Assembly: GCA_016169945.1 (NCBI GenBank)
Contig: JADLSH010000333.1
Coordinates: forward strand, 1,612,001-1,676,000
Source of the DNA: Trachythela sp. YZ-2020
Lineage: Eukaryota > Cnidaria > Anthozoa > Malacalcyonacea > Clavulariidae
DNA: 64,000 bases
Reading direction: 5' to 3'
Of the stretch, positions 30,569-43,532 are shown piece after piece (position 1 is the stretch's first letter; each line of letters begins with the position of its first letter). The translations under genes were made by a program, and so were the position numbers. The notes under the pieces were generated by a model that saw only the letters and a list, made by a program, of their open reading frames with translations, was not told where the DNA came from and searched no databases.

Positions 30569-33500
30569 GTGACGAGAAAAAACCATGGTGCTGCTGTGTA
30601 TCGCACAAAATTTAATCCACAGTGGCGAGAAAAATTTCCTTTCATCGACAAAGTATCAGATGATATTTACAGCTTTTACTGCAACATTTGTAAACGAAGT
30701 GTGAAATGCAGTCATATGGGTATAACCGACGTTGAAAGACATGTTGGCAATCAAATGCACATTGCTAATGTGAAAGCCGCCGCGGTCAGCGTACAATCAA
30801 CTTCCCAGGAATGACAGCCCATTAATTGAGAAGGTATGTACAATAATATAAATGTTAAACAGCGATAAGCCGATTGGCCTGTAACATACGACCACTGACA
30901 TATATACCCTGGACTGAGTTCTCCAATCCAAAAGTGGCCACACAAAAGATGATGAAAGTTGACGTATGCAACCTCGTGGTTGTTTGAGCACTCTGGCCCC
31001 ATGACACTCTGCGCATGTCTGGATGCGTTGATGGCCGTGCTGTACCACATGCGCTTGGGAGAGCAAGTTGCATGTATACAAATACGAAAGTCATCGCGTA
31101 TCTAGATGTGTACCAAGCTGCACTGACGAGGCGTAGGACGCCAAACATGCATGTCTGCAGATTGTACTATATATATATATAGGTCTCACCCGCAATGAAA
31201 ATTACCGGATGCCAACACGAAAGGCAGTTTTGCGAGCCTGGTCAGCGATTCATCCCATGATTCACAAAACCTACATGACGCGGACACTTTCCGCAAGTAA
31301 AACTTTAACGGAGTAATCAGTCCAGGTTAGTATATCACCATAGGTCAGTGCATACGACGCGCTAGCAACCGACGAATTTAGCGGTTCGTTCAATTAAAAT
31401 CGTTTGTTTTAATTTAAATTCGTCTGTAGAGCTTTATGTGAAACAAGCCTTAATCACTTAAATGCTTTTCTATGTAATATTTCTGATGACGTCATACATG
31501 TTGAAATTAAAGAAATGTCTCTTCTGCTCGCAGACTACTCGTGCAGAGGTCAAGATTGCAACAATGCTGGTGAAGCATAATATTCCACTCGCCGTGGCGG
31601 ACGAACTCACTCCACTTTTTCAGGATGTGTTCTCTGATAGTCAAATCAAAGAACTTTTCATCAAGGAGAACAAAAACAACATGTATAATAAATGGTGCTG
31701 TCGCTCCACATTTCCAAAGTATCCTGGTAGATAAGATGAAAAATGCGCCATTTGCCATAGCCACAGATGGATCAGGTGACTCAGCCCCTGAAAAGATGAA
31801 CCCCCTAACAGTGCGCATATTTGATATTAACCGTGGGATGGTATGCACACAGTTCTTAGACATGTGCATGTCTTCTTCATCAACCGCAGAGGGTATATTT
31901 GCCAAGATGCAAGGTGTCATGCAGAGGCATCAAATATCCTGGGATAATTGTGTTGGAGTTGGTGTTGACAACACCTCAGTTAATATGGGTTGTAACAATT
32001 CCATCAAGACAAGGGTTCTCCAACAAAACGGAGCCATCTACATTATGGGCTGCCCTTGTCACATAGTTCACAATACTGCAGGAAAAGCAGCAGAAGCGTG
32101 TGAAACTGTAAGTATAGTACGTTAAATTGTGACCGCTCAGTTGGTTTAGCATCCGACTATGAAGCGGGATGTCATGGGTTCAAATCCAGGCCGGACCAAC
32201 ACAAACGATCTTAAAATAATTGAGGAAGAAGGTCCTGCCGTTGCTCGTAGACCTTCAAGTATTCTCGGGCAAGGACGTTAAACCGTAGGTTAAGGCTTTC
32301 TACCGAAATGTAACTACTTCTCTTTTATTAAGGTTTCAAAATTTAATGTTGAAGATCTTGTGATAGACATCTTCTTTTGGTTTGACAAAAGTACGAAAAG
32401 AAAGGCATGTCTGAGTGAATATTGCAGTTTTTGTGACATCGACTACAGACAGATTGTGAAACATGTGAACACCAGATGGCTTAGCTTAGAGCGAGCGGTT
32501 GGTCGTGTACTACTACAGTTTGATGCTCTTAAGAGCTACTTTTTGTCTGAAGGTTTGTCTTTTCTCCTTCAGTTTTGACATTTTAACTTAATTTTCCTTG
32601 CACTGTTTAATATAACAAAACTCATCCTGCTCTGTATTTTTATGTTTTTTATATAGAGGACAATTCAGCTCGGTTCACTAGGCTGCATACTTTGTTTGAG
32701 AAACCAATGACAGAAGTGTACCTACTATTCTATCAATCAGCACTACAAACCTTCATCCACTTCAACTTGTTTCTGCAGAGAGAGGATCCAGTTATTCCTG
32801 TTATTGACGATCAAATGAGCGCCTTCCTACGCAAACTAGCTTCCAAGTTTGTTACTGTGCAAGAAATTAGGAATGCGAACGGGAACTTCAGAGCAATGGA
32901 TTTCAAAGATCAGGACAACCAACTTTCTGGTGTATATAATCAGTCTCGTTTCCGTTCATTACTGTCTAAAAACAACTAAACAAAAAACCTAATAGCTAGT
33001 TAACCTAATCCTATTAGGGCAAGTCTAAGCACCCGTTTCAACTACTTAACCAAACGTTAACTTTACACTTATTACAGATTTTAAATTATTTTTTCTGTTT
33101 AGATAACCAACTGTTTGTTGGTTTTCTTACAAGAACGAAATTGGGAACTCTTCAATGATGGGGACATCAGTGAGCATGACCAAGCTAAGTTTTATAGAAG
33201 TGTTCGGGCGTTTTATGAACGAGCTATGGAGTATGCCCTTTTAAATCTTCCTCTGGAGGACGCACTGTTACAAAATGCTGGATTTGTGAATTTTCATGTC
33301 AGAGAGACAGCCACCTTTCAGCAAGTTGAGTATTTTGTGGAGAGGTAAGTGTCGCTGTATGTCGGTGTGTATGCCTTTGAACATAAACGACTTACATTTA
33401 GGGACAATTGGAAAACGTATACTTGACGTAGTAAATTCTGCTATTTTAACTTTGTTCCACTTAGATTCGGTGACCTGCTGCCATTTCAGTCACCAAGAGA

Positions 33501-33936
33501 GATGGATGTATTGTTGGATGAATTTGTCGAGTACCAACTTTTGCAAGATGATGACATACCTTCTGACGTGTGGGACAAAGCCTCGATTGTCATAGATGAT
33601 GACACTACATACCACCGTATGGATATCGTATGGCATCACATTTCTACCTTAAAGGCTCCAGATAGCAGATTACGATTCAGTCGTCTATCAAAGGTTGCAA
33701 TGTTGGTACTTATAATTCCACACTCAAATGCGGAAGAGGAGCGTGTCTTTTCAATGGTTCGCAAGAACAAGACCGCGTTCCGTCCTGCCCTTGACCCCAA
33801 AGGCACGCTCTCCAGCATCCTGACGATTAAACTCGCGCACACCGAAGCAGCTCACCAGTTCGAGCCAAACAAAGAACTGCTTAAAACAGCCAAGTCCGCT
33901 ACGAGGGTATATAACCGTGCACACTGTTCGAAATGA
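30569..33936 (+). pseudogene. hAT transposase gene, multi-exon, one frameshift
   Basis: Exon 1 (from 30569) encodes a BED-type zinc finger (FYCNICKRSVKCSH...VERHVGNQMH). Further exons: 31531-32107, 32333-32552, 32657 to about 32930, 33103-33344, 33465-33936, all bounded by GT-AG sites in compatible phase. The catalytic part includes FAIATDGSGDSAPEKMNPLT, CVGVGVDNTSVN and CPCHIVHNTAGKA. The C-terminal hAT dimerisation region is VLIIPHSNAEEERVFSMVRK with TLSSILTIKL. One single-base shift lies near 31655 (FIKEN versus SSRRTKTTCIIN), and the exon 1 donor is unclear. The rest is open to the TGA at 33934. The enzyme would excise and integrate the element. Alternatively this is a domesticated gene, but the target duplication argues for a transposon. 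Confidence 0.8.
32120..32330 (+). repeat. tRNA-derived SINE in hAT intron
   Basis: GACCGCTCAGTTGGTTTAGC (box A) and GGGTTCAAATCCAGGCC (box B) give a tRNA-like head at 32130-32197, with the tail GAAGGTCCTGCCGTTGC... to about 32315. It lies entirely in the intron between 32108 and 32332, so it does not disturb the coding exons. Confidence 0.75.
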
Positions 33937-34607
33937 AGTGCGTGATAAGAATACTCATGTATTGTTCATTTTTTATGATAAAACACTATTTAGACTAAAA
34001 TAATTTTATATTATATTGCTTAGCAGTTCTTAGAGTTATTAAAAAAATGCAAACTAGTGTGTTCTGACTCTCGAATTCAGGTGGAAGGGTGGGTGTTGAA
34101 CAATGAGCTCTTGCTGCTTTTTTACGGTCATGCAATATCGTTGTGAATACCACATTTGACAACCACAGTTTAGCTTATTGTATAATTGATAAAATATCAC
34201 CATCTGGCATATTAAAGGCTCTCTGATTCGGATTATGGACTATTAAAATATTGTTTTGAAACTTAAAAATAATTACAAAATGTGTTCTCAGAATGCTGGA
34301 AATGCCATTTTAGACACCCTAATTCTAAAAATTTTTCGGGGGAGCATGCCCCCGGAGCCCCCTATATAGGCAGCTTGTGGCTTGGCCACGAGATATTTAA
34401 ATCAATCTCACGCACAAAATCTGCAAAAGGTTGGCAGCTATGCCTGAACCTTAGCTGTTCCCAAATCCTCCCTTACAAACTCATGACTTTTCTTAATCCT
34501 GAGAGTGCCTTCCATATTATCCTCAAATTACATCACAGGCATTGGGGTTAGAATTGGGATTAAGACTAACTTTGTATTAGAATTCAGACATTAACATGTA
34601 AATTGAT

Positions 34608-34837
34608 AATAGCCGAATTCATATTAGAGACGTCTAATATGAATTCAGTTACAGACCAGTTTCCCGTCTAAACTCATCTGTCTAACTTCACCATCTAAAC
34701 AGACATTAGACGGGGAAACCCGTCTCAGACAAGAAACTTGTCTTAACTACATATTCGAATTTATATTCAGATGGATAAGTAGAGAAAATTTATCCGTCTG
34801 ACACACGTTTCCTGTCTCTAATATGAATTCAGCTATT
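34608..34837. mobile_element. 230-bp MITE
   Basis: The ends AATAGCCGAATTCATATTAG and CTAATATGAATTCAGCTATT are near-perfect inverted repeats of 24 bp. Inside are further inverted blocks (GTCTCAGAC, CCGTCT) and GAATTC palindromes. No coding content. Confidence 0.75.
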
Positions 34838-36625
34838 ATGGCAACTTGGATCCTTGTTATATATTGATTATTAACTTTAAGGAACAATATCTTTAATTTG
34901 GGACAGGTATATCGTACGTTATACCAGCCAAACTTGTAATATTTACCTTGATATTTGAATATTTCTTAAATAATTATATGATTAGGCAAGACAACATCAA
35001 CGACTGAGGTACAAGATACACCAATATGGACAATGTTGTTAACAGAAATAGGAAATGTTAAACACACACCATTTGTAAACAGTGCTTGCCTAAAATGTTA
35101 AAAAAAGAACCCTCTCCCTCGCTTGGTGATATAACGATATGTGTAATGCAGGGCCATGGGTCCAAGTCCAAAACATACATTACAAATCTAACTTTGCAGA
35201 ATAAGGTATGTTCTTTATGTGGGACATTTTACCTTATGATTTATGTAAAATGTCCCTGTTCCAGCCCTCTGTTTCTGAGCAACCAATTCAATTTAGCACA
35301 TTAAAAATTGGACGAATTGATACTATTACTTCAAACATGCAGGCCTGAAATGTTTAGAACCCAAGCAACTTCCCATCAGATCATTACACAGTACAAAACC
35401 GCATACACAACACCCAAGCCTAGATTGAACTGTTTGCTTTTAAATGGAACAAACCTGTATATCCTGAATGCGCCTGTTCAAAAATACTTGCTTGCCTTTC
35501 CTGAAATAGGGCTCCTTTTTACACATCGACAGGCTGTGGTTCGAGTCCTGCCCCTGGTCAACTTTTATGATATCCACCATAATTCAGAAAGAAACAGTTC
35601 TCGGCACTGTTCCTCGACTTAGTTCAAATACTTCAACTTGCAACAAAACTTTAACTTTCTAGAGAACTATGACTACGACTTGTCTTAACTACATATTCGA
35701 ATTTATATTCAGATGGATAAGTAGAGAAAATTTATCCGTCTGACACACGTTTCCTGTCTCTAATATGAATTCAGCTATTATGGCAACTTGGATCCTTGTT
35801 ATATATTGATTATTAACTTTAAGGAACAATATCTTTAATTTGGGACAGGTATATCGTACGTTATACCAGCCAAACTTGTAATATTTACCTTGATATTTGA
35901 ATATTTCTTAAATAATTATATGATTAGGCAAGACAACATCAACGACTGAGGTACAAGATACACCAATATGGACAATGTTGTTAACAGAAATAGGAAATGT
36001 TAAACACACACCATTTGTAAACAGTGCTTGCCTAAAATGTTAAAAAAAGAACCCTCTCCCTCGCTTGGTGATATAACGATATGTGTAATGCAGGGCCATG
36101 GGTCCAAGTCCAAAACATACATTACAAATCTAACTTTGCAGAATAAGGTATGTTCTTTATGTGGGACATTTTACCTTATGATTTATGTAAAATGTCCCTG
36201 TTCCAGCCTTCTGTTTCTGAGCAACCAATTCAATTCTGCACATAAAAAATTGGACGAATTGATACTATTACTTCAAACATGCAGGCCTGAAATGTTTAGA
36301 ACCCAAGCGACTTCCCATCAGATCATTACACAATACAAAACCGCATACACAACACCCAAGCCTAGATTGAACTGTTTGCTTTTAAATGGAACTAACCTGT
36401 ATAATTTATCCTGAATGTGCCTGTTCAAAAATACTTGCTTGCCTTTCCTGAAATAGGGCTTCTTTTTACACATCGACAGGCTGTGGTTTTGAGTCCTGCC
36501 CCTGGTCAACTTTTATGATATCCACCATAATTCAGAAAGAAACAGTTCTCTGCACTGTTCCTCGACTTAGTTCAAATACTTCAACTTGCAACAAAACTTT
36601 AACTTTCTAGAGAACTATGACTAGG
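34736..36625 (+). repeat. tandem duplication, ~942-bp unit
   Basis: 34736-35677 and 35678-36625 are near-identical direct copies, offset 942 bp, with few substitutions and one 6-bp insertion in copy 2 (near 36405). Copy 1 begins inside the MITE at 34608-34837, so copy 2 carries a truncated MITE. The repeated frame MPKMLKKEPSPSLGDITICV in both copies is differently extended by substitutions (stop at 35304 in copy 1, open to 36414 in copy 2). I do not recognise it and do not call it a gene. A tRNA-like box B (GGTTCGAGTCC, 35539) lies near the end of each unit. Confidence 0.9.
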
Positions 36626-37030
36626 TAGAACGTACTAGTATAGGGAAACCTATTTTACCATTTCCGGTCCCTCTTCATTTACAAGATATTTCAGTTTGTT
36701 TCATGTTTCAAAGCATAAGAAAGGTAAGAAATTTTAATCGACTACATTACAAGATAGAAATTGTTATAGTATTTTCCTATTCCTTGCAAGGCAGAGTATT
36801 ATGGGCAACTTCAATGCATGTTAATTGAACATTCATACAAATGTTGTATCATGTTTTGTATCTTACATGTAAACACTTTTAATTAACCTGTGCTGAAATC
36901 AGCTTTTGTTGCAAGTGCAGCAATTTTGTTGCTCGTATTATAGCACCTGTAGTGATTGTGAAATAAGAACTCGGATAAATGATACTAGAGGATGCTACTC
37001 CAATGGTCTATCAGCTACATGACACAACTT
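36626..37030. other. gene-free stretch
   Basis: AT-rich sequence with no recognisable features. Confidence 0.4.
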
Positions 37031-37031
37031 G

Positions 37032-37110
37032 ATATTGTGACTTAGTTGGTAAAGCATTGGACTACCAAAGGTTGCAGGTTTGACTCCACATGTGGGGGTG
37101 GATGTAACAT
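37032..37110 (+). repeat. tRNA-derived SINE head
   Basis: TGACTTAGTTGGTAAAGC resembles box A and AGGTTTGACTCC box B, 34 nt apart. The sequence beyond, including the open frame to 37364, has no domain I recognise. Confidence 0.5.
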
Positions 37111-37609
37111 GTTTAACGTTTACAGGGCATTTCTGCATTAGGGGTGTGGGTACATTGGGTCCGAAGAACTGGGATGGTACATGGGCTGCCCCAGCCCAAA
37201 ATGAACTATTGAGGACCCATGCGGATAGCAGGAATGTACATGCAGGTATCGATTGTCAAAAACACAGTGACACTGTTGGGGTATTGCAGGCATGCTCGCC
37301 CAAAAGTCTCTGGAGAGCCATTGCATGCAAATTTGATGGAAGGCAGATTCAGAACATGTCGTAAAAGCAAAAGTGAGGCATAGCCTCAATCATACATTAT
37401 TCAACATCTGGCTGAAAACGGCCTATTGTCCAACCTACCTTTGTTTGAGTGTTGGTGCAACGAATCCTTTGTTCGCAACTATCAATTGAATGTTATTGAA
37501 CCTGGACTAATTACTATAATGGACAACACAAACGTTCAGCTAGTGTTGGTCCCACTACAAACTGCTTTTGTCACAAAGTTTTCACCAAATCGAACAAATG
37601 GACACCAAG

Positions 37610-37690
37610 AAGGCTTATTTACTACAACAACTCCACTGCTACATTTCGTTTATTAGTAGTGTGTGGCAATGTAGAAATAAGCCCGGCCCT
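37610..37690 (+). pseudogene. possible relic of a LINE ORF start with 2A-like motif
   Basis: One frame reads TATFRLLVVCGNVEISP; a one-base shift gives PGPK directly after. A hydrophobic run followed by G-[DN]-V-E-x-x-P-G-P is the pattern of 2A-like leaders at the start of CR1/L2-group ORFs. No endonuclease sequence follows, so this is at most a small relic. Confidence 0.3.
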
Positions 37691-38300
37691 AAGTGAATGC
37701 TTCAGTAAGGTCTGCAAATACTGATGCTTGAAAGCACCATTTATGTCTTTCCAAGCATTGTTGGTGCCAACATTTACAAGTAGACATTCCTTTCGAAATG
37801 CCCACATCCACCTCTAAAACAAAACAGAAATCGTGTTATTATATGGTTTATAGATGATTGTATTAATTTAGCATTACATCTCTATATAATTAGTTTGTAT
37901 TATTGTTAATTTGTAAACAATACAAAGTTCAGAGGTGTTTGAAAGGGGCTAAATTGGCCGCGTATCATTGTAAACAAACACAATTTACTTCTCTAAAGAC
38001 ATCGTAAAACACTGAATCGAACGGTGGTATTTTCATCTACATAGCATGCACTGAACCGAAGATATGAAAACTGCAAAAGTAAGACGATATCGTCTTACTT
38101 TAGTCAGCTTGTGACAATAAGGAGTTAACATTTGGAGGTAGAATCGTAGAGGGTGATTTTAGAGAATGGAGGGCTCATAAGGGATTTACAGTGAATACTA
38201 GGCTGTTGATAATAAGATAATTATATATTGATAATCAAATATATTATATCAGCATTGCCATTATCATCAGTAATTAACCCATAGTAACTAGTAAAATTGT
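37691..38300. other. gene-free stretch
   Basis: Contains a perfect 26-bp palindrome at 38076-38101 (AAAGTAAGACGAT and its complement). Nothing else recognised. Confidence 0.45.
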
Positions 38301-38324
38301 CTGGCGTTAGAGAAAGTAAAATAC

Positions 38325-38770
38325 TTGGGCGGTATTTAAATTTCAATACCGATTACAGTATTTTTAAAAAATCGTGGTACACCGGTATACCGTTAAAATC
38401 TTTTAAGGAAATGTGTGATCTACAGTCAATGCAGCCATAACGCAGCACAAATGCACAATCTACTTAGCTCCCATATTTGGACTTTGGAGTTGTTTACGTC
38501 AAATGAGATGCTAAAATATCACTTAAATGGCTTCCAAATTTTGGCTAATTAACGATGTTCTAAAATGTTAAAATCTAATTATATGCTATTTCCGGGCCGT
38601 GTGTGCATACATTGGGTTTGTTTTTCGTTTGTGAACTTTTCTTGATGTTTAAATAAAAAGATAAACTAATGATACTTATGATACTGGTATATCTTACAGT
38701 ATACCGCCGATAACGGTATACCGGTATAGCGTCAAAACCAATACTGCCATACCGGCCGGCATCAACTAAA
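38325..38770. mobile_element. non-autonomous DNA transposon rich in ACCGGTATACCG
   Basis: The left end (GGGCGGTATTTAAATTTCAA, then ACACCGGTATACCG) and the right end (CGGTATACCGGTATAGCGTC, TACTGCCATACCGG) are loose inverted repeats around an unrelated middle. The pattern is common in small hAT-like elements. Boundaries and target duplication were not fixed. Confidence 0.45.
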
Positions 38771-40319
38771 TACTGTGAATAACTAAGAATACCAGTATAC
38801 CACTGTAGTATTTTGTTTTATTCGAACTCCAAACTATATACAAGTTCACTCCAAACTATATACAAGTTCACCCAGAAGTAAACTGGAAGTCTCATACAAC
38901 ACTTCTCCTCTCTGAGTTAAAACTAATGTCTGAACGTAACGTTGTGCAAATATAAACCTAATAGTCAATAATATCAAGGCTATTACAGTTTTTCATCACA
39001 AAGGAAAGTCCTATATTGAATCTGCCAAGACCTCTGCCAGTGATAAAATGTTTTCACTAGTATTGTCACTTATATCCACTCACATTACCGCGAATAAAAC
39101 TGAAATAAAAATTTCTCCACGCGACATCCCTTTGAAGCCTACCGATTGCAATCGATTGCGAAATATGTTGATTTCTTGAGTTTTCGAACAAGGAATACTC
39201 AAACTGCAGGTTTCTAGAAGTGCAAACAAGCGGATTTGTACTTTGTATGATTAATCCTAATTATTTATTTTGTTTTAAAGTAGTGCCCGAACCTGGGCAA
39301 CAACCTGGGTTGGATGTCAAATCAAGCAAATCCATCACAATTACTGTTTCACATAAATATTTGAGTCTTCATCAATACTCAGCAACATGTTCCAGCTCAG
39401 TTGACAACTTATGCCTTCTCTCATCACACTGGGAACTGGACATATTGTAAGCTAAAAAGGACACAAAGCACACTGTTTGACCCATGGACTGTTTACATGA
39501 CAATAGGGTGATCCTAGCCACAAGGTTACCCTGGTAACCAGTAACCCTATAGTCTATTGTGTGTTAGGGTGATGCTAGAGATAGGGTTACCTTTGCAGAA
39601 GGACATTGTTTTTCTCTACATAAGCCATGTAAAGACATCCTACCTTGATATTCACTACGAATGTGACTGTATGTCAAAACAACAAAGATGTCATATAATT
39701 TTAAACAATATCCATGCCACTTCGGCAAGTTGGTAGCAATATAGCCTGCTGGTAGGTTATGTGACCCTACCTCATGAATATACTGGTTATTTTCGGATGC
39801 TCTTGGTACCCTGCTACTTCAGTCAATATCCATGTATTTAAACAATATATATTATGTTTACTGGTGTTAAAAATGTTTTCCTGGTTGAAGGGATCTGAGT
39901 TTCCTTCACAGGAGTGCTGGAAGCATCTGGTTCTACAAATTTAAATTTTAAACAGGACAAATACATTGCATTGCCATTGATGCTAATTAATCAAAAGTTC
40001 AAAACTGACATAGTGACATCTTTATAGTCAGAAATATATTAATATGAACTACAATCATTCAAATATGATCATTTAATTGTCCGAAAGATAAGTCTAATTC
40101 ACCACTAGAACTTGAGGTAATGAGGTCTATTGAGGATGCTAACATGTTGTATTACAATGTTCATCTTAAAGTAAGCCAAATTAGGGATTTCAAAGTCAAA
40201 ACAAAGGACAAAATTTCTGCTGCGCAAAATCTATACATATCCGGGCAACATTTATACAGATATAGTATATTGTTTATACTTTTTAATAAATATCAAATAT
40301 AAATATTTAATATTAACAC
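38771..40319. other. gene-free stretch with short repeats
   Basis: A 22-bp unit (CCAAACTATATACAAGTTCACT) is tandemly repeated at about 38826-38871. GGTTACCCTGGTAACC at 39527-39542 is a palindrome. No gene recognised. Confidence 0.45.
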
Positions 40320-43300
40320 TCAATCTGAATGTATACTAGAACTAGATTCTCCAATTTCATGCAACACAATGTCTTGATCACTTTCGTCCAGGCTACTCTC
40401 TTCATCTTCTTCCTTGTTATAGTCTATATCTTGTTCTTCATCGAAAGAACTACATTTCTGTCGACTAGGTCTCTTGTAAATTACAGTGTGCGATTGTAGG
40501 TGATAAATAATTGCACTGACTTTGTCTGGTTTATTTTTGTTTTTCACAGCAGACAGTTTGTGTTCCTCTATGTACTTGTCAAGAACTGCAACACGTTGTT
40601 TTTGCAAGGTTCCATCTTTAAGCATTTGCTTCCAGTCAAACTCCTCACACGTCATGCTGTTTTCTTGTATATTATTTTTCTTCCTTTCTGTCTTTCTTTT
40701 CTCATTCATCATATCTAAATGGTCAAGGTATTCTTTCACGAGCTTTTCTTCAACAATGTATTTTTTAGAGAAACATTGCGCACTTTCAATGTCTTCTAGA
40801 GAGATCTGCTTCTCTCTATGTAGCTGCCTCAGGCAGGCTCTAGGGTGATAATCATCCACTTCTCTTGTGTCACCATTTTCCTTCGTTGTAGGCGTTTCTT
40901 GCACAGGCAGATAATGATACTTGGGAAGTTTACTTGGGTCCGGAACCGGACGAGGAGTGGGTACAACTGAAGAGTCAATGCTGGTCTCGTGAAACATCTC
41001 TCCTGTAACCATTTGTGAATTACTGATGCTGTGTAATTTTTTGAAATAGTTGTGGCCCGGGATTGTGACTTTCTTTTTTTCGGACGTTGCGGCATTCTGT
41101 AGGTATTCTGTGTTAAAAAAGAACTGTTGTTCAATGGCGCTGGTGACGAATGCTTTCATACAGTCCCCAGCAGGACCAGGTTCACCATCAATACGTGCCA
41201 CAACATCGTGAGAAACCGCCCATGCATTACGCTCCATTGTATCGTGCTCTAGTTTCTTTATCTCTTCAACTGTGAGGAGTTTAGTTCTTCTGCACTCATG
41301 CCATCAGCTGGTGTAAAATGCTCCCATTTCAATGCTTTACCATCAACCAAGGCTTCGCCTATTGCTGCGTTTGATCGTTCAGCCTCATTTTGACCCGAAT
41401 CGTGAGGCACTCTGTGAATCCTATTTAGGTGAGCCCAGCCATTAATTCGTTAAATTTCAATATCTCTGTATTTCACCTCCACGTTAGAGACTCCAACACC
41501 AGGACCGGCATCTGTAGCTTCAAGAACATAGTCACAAAGTGGTGGTAATTCCAGATGAACAATGAAATCAAGTGCCACTTTGCAAAGATCAACAACTTTC
41601 TCAAGATGTGACCACAGAATACTTGCATTTGACATGCTTGTTATGTTCACTTTATTAAGAAGTTCCTGAATGTTGCTGATCTGGCCAAGGAGGTCAGTAC
41701 CATAAGCGATGTCATTTGGGGAGTTCAACGTTTCCTTTAGTTCAGTAAACAGAACCACTGCTTCGGAAAGCTGACTCTTCAACCAATCTAGTTTCTTGAT
41801 TTCGTATTCCTTGAAAGGACAATTTGGTTCACTTGCAACGCACATTACATCGTTTTTTGAGGTGGAGTCCTGAAAGTAAAACAATACGTCATGCACACGA
41901 CGACAAAATTTACGTAACGGCAACGAATACTCGTGCGATGGTTCGACTGATTGCTAAAAAAGCTGTGGAATTTCCCACTTAATCTTTAAAATATCTGATG
42001 CCCACACACTTCCAGAGCTTCCGATGCAATGTTTTGGTCGCACAGTGACAACAGTTTGATATTTTTCATTAACAAAGTTCTGCTTCACTTCAATGTTCTC
42101 AAGTTTTCCTTTTATAAATCGAAAAGAAGATGGAGTTTGAGGTACCCTTGTCTCGCTGAAATCATGTTGTGGAAGTTGCTTTTGTTTTGAAGTGTCATAC
42201 ACGTCATAAATCACACCTTTCTTGACATTTCGGGCGCCAACATCACTACCTGGTCTGAGATACGCTTTGTCATCAAAACTAATGATAATACTTCTTTTTT
42301 TGTTTTCTTCTTTAAACATGTCATGCTTAGCGTTACGAATGTGCGCTCTTTGATGATGGGTTGCCAAGCCTGAATGGCTTTCAGTCTTTGGGGGCTTTTT
42401 TGAACAAACAAGTTTGTGTCTCTTTGCATGGCTTTTGTCCATTAGTGTATTTGCTAATCGTCGCTTTCTTTGCTGTAATCGTCGAGAACTTGGAGCGTCA
42501 GATTGCTGTAAATCCACCTCGATACAATTCTTTCTGCTATCTTGAAGACTTGCTTTTTCTGCAATGAGATTGACTGAACTTTCAGAACTTTCTTTCTCAA
42601 ACATTCATCAACAAGTTTTTTCATTTATTTTTCATTTTTAATCTCTCTTCATCTCTCTTTTTAAAAGATCTTCTGCTGCTTTAGTGGCTCTTTCAAATTC
42701 AGTTGATGCAGCTACAACATTGTTAAGAAAATGTACCGCATTTTCTGGCTTAATTCCTAGCTCATAAACTTTCTTTCTAGAAGAAGTAGCAAAAAGCACT
42801 GCTTTCAAAACTGATTTGTCATGTTCCGTATCCATGGACTGTAAAATTCTTTTAAGGGACTCTACATTTAAATCAAACCTTGAAATGTTGTCTTGTTCAG
42901 CTAAAAAAAGATGTTCGAGTTCCAAAAGAAACTTGCTTGTATCAACAGTGTCACTTTGCAGAATAATGTAACGTTTATCAAGCATTGATGTTACAAACAC
43001 ACATAGTCCATATTCTTTGTGCAAAAGGTGATCTCGAAATTCCTTATCCTCTACATCTCTATCTATGAAGCCACAAAAAATTCCAAAAGCATCATCGTAT
43101 GGGAGATATCCAAATGATTTGCATCCATTATAAGAAGCTAACAACTGTCTAAGAACGTACAACAGTCCCTGCAAAATTCGAGTTTTTATATGATTTTTCT
43201 TAAAAACAACAAGAAGTCCTTCCAGTTTCTCCTCGTTCTCACTGACTTTGCATGATTGTAACGATTTTCTAAGATTTTCTGATAAGGAAGATTCCGACCT

Positions 43301-43392
43301 GCTCTTGCTTCTTTTTTGAGAGAAAGTAAGTTTTTCTTCTTGGAATTTGCATTAAAAATTATCTTCTGGAACAGCACACATATTTGCATCAC
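40320..43392 (-). pseudogene. uncharacterised DDE-recombinase-like gene
   Basis: From high to low coordinates, five frame segments make one protein-like series: 43392-43186 (basic), 43174-42638 (helical, LPYDDAFGIFCGFIDRD), 42604-41954, 41923-41450 and 41237-40320. Between the third and fourth segments a single TAG (41954-41956), and between the fourth and the short next piece a single TAA (41450-41452), interrupt an otherwise continuous frame; a one- or two-base shift near 41280 precedes the last. I see IISFDDKAYLRPGSDVGARN, then CDYVLEATDAGPGVGVSN, then PHDSGQNEAERSNAAIG. The spacing of FDDK, TDAG and NEAER suggests the three acidic residues of an RNase H-fold DDE enzyme. The C-terminal region has a SAP-like helix (YIEEHKLSAVKNKNKPDKVS) and an acidic tail. 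Family name unknown to me; I recall similar unnamed proteins repeated in corals. Confidence 0.5.
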
Positions 43393-43532
43393 AATATCGT
43401 ATTGTTAAACCACAGTTAGCTAATGGTACATGAAGTATTGGCAGATAATGTGTAGGTATTATACCGCTCTATAAAAAATTTCGTAATTTATGATCATGTT
43501 TTACGATCATGGCAAGTATTGTAGAAATATAG

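Larger units (their letters stand above)
30144..34442 (+). mobile_element. 4.3-kb hAT transposon with 8-bp target duplication
   Basis: CCTGAACC is repeated exactly at 30136-30143 and 34443-34450. Just inside, ATACCTACCAACTC on the left and the reverse complement of the right end (CATAGCTGCCAACC) form short imperfect terminal inverted repeats (one-base uncertainty at the ends). Subterminal CTCACGCCT/TTTCACGCC repeats are at 30165-30310, and a C-rich AT-flanked segment lies at 34315-34370. An 8-bp duplication, these ends and a hATC-type transposase inside define a hAT element. It holds a nearly complete multi-exon gene and so could be recent. Confidence 0.85.

Noticed and set aside
35086..36414. 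Duplicated frame MPKMLKKEPSPSLG as a small gene pair
   Set aside because: Duplication alone explains the repeat; the stop moved by a substitution and no domain or splice context supports coding.
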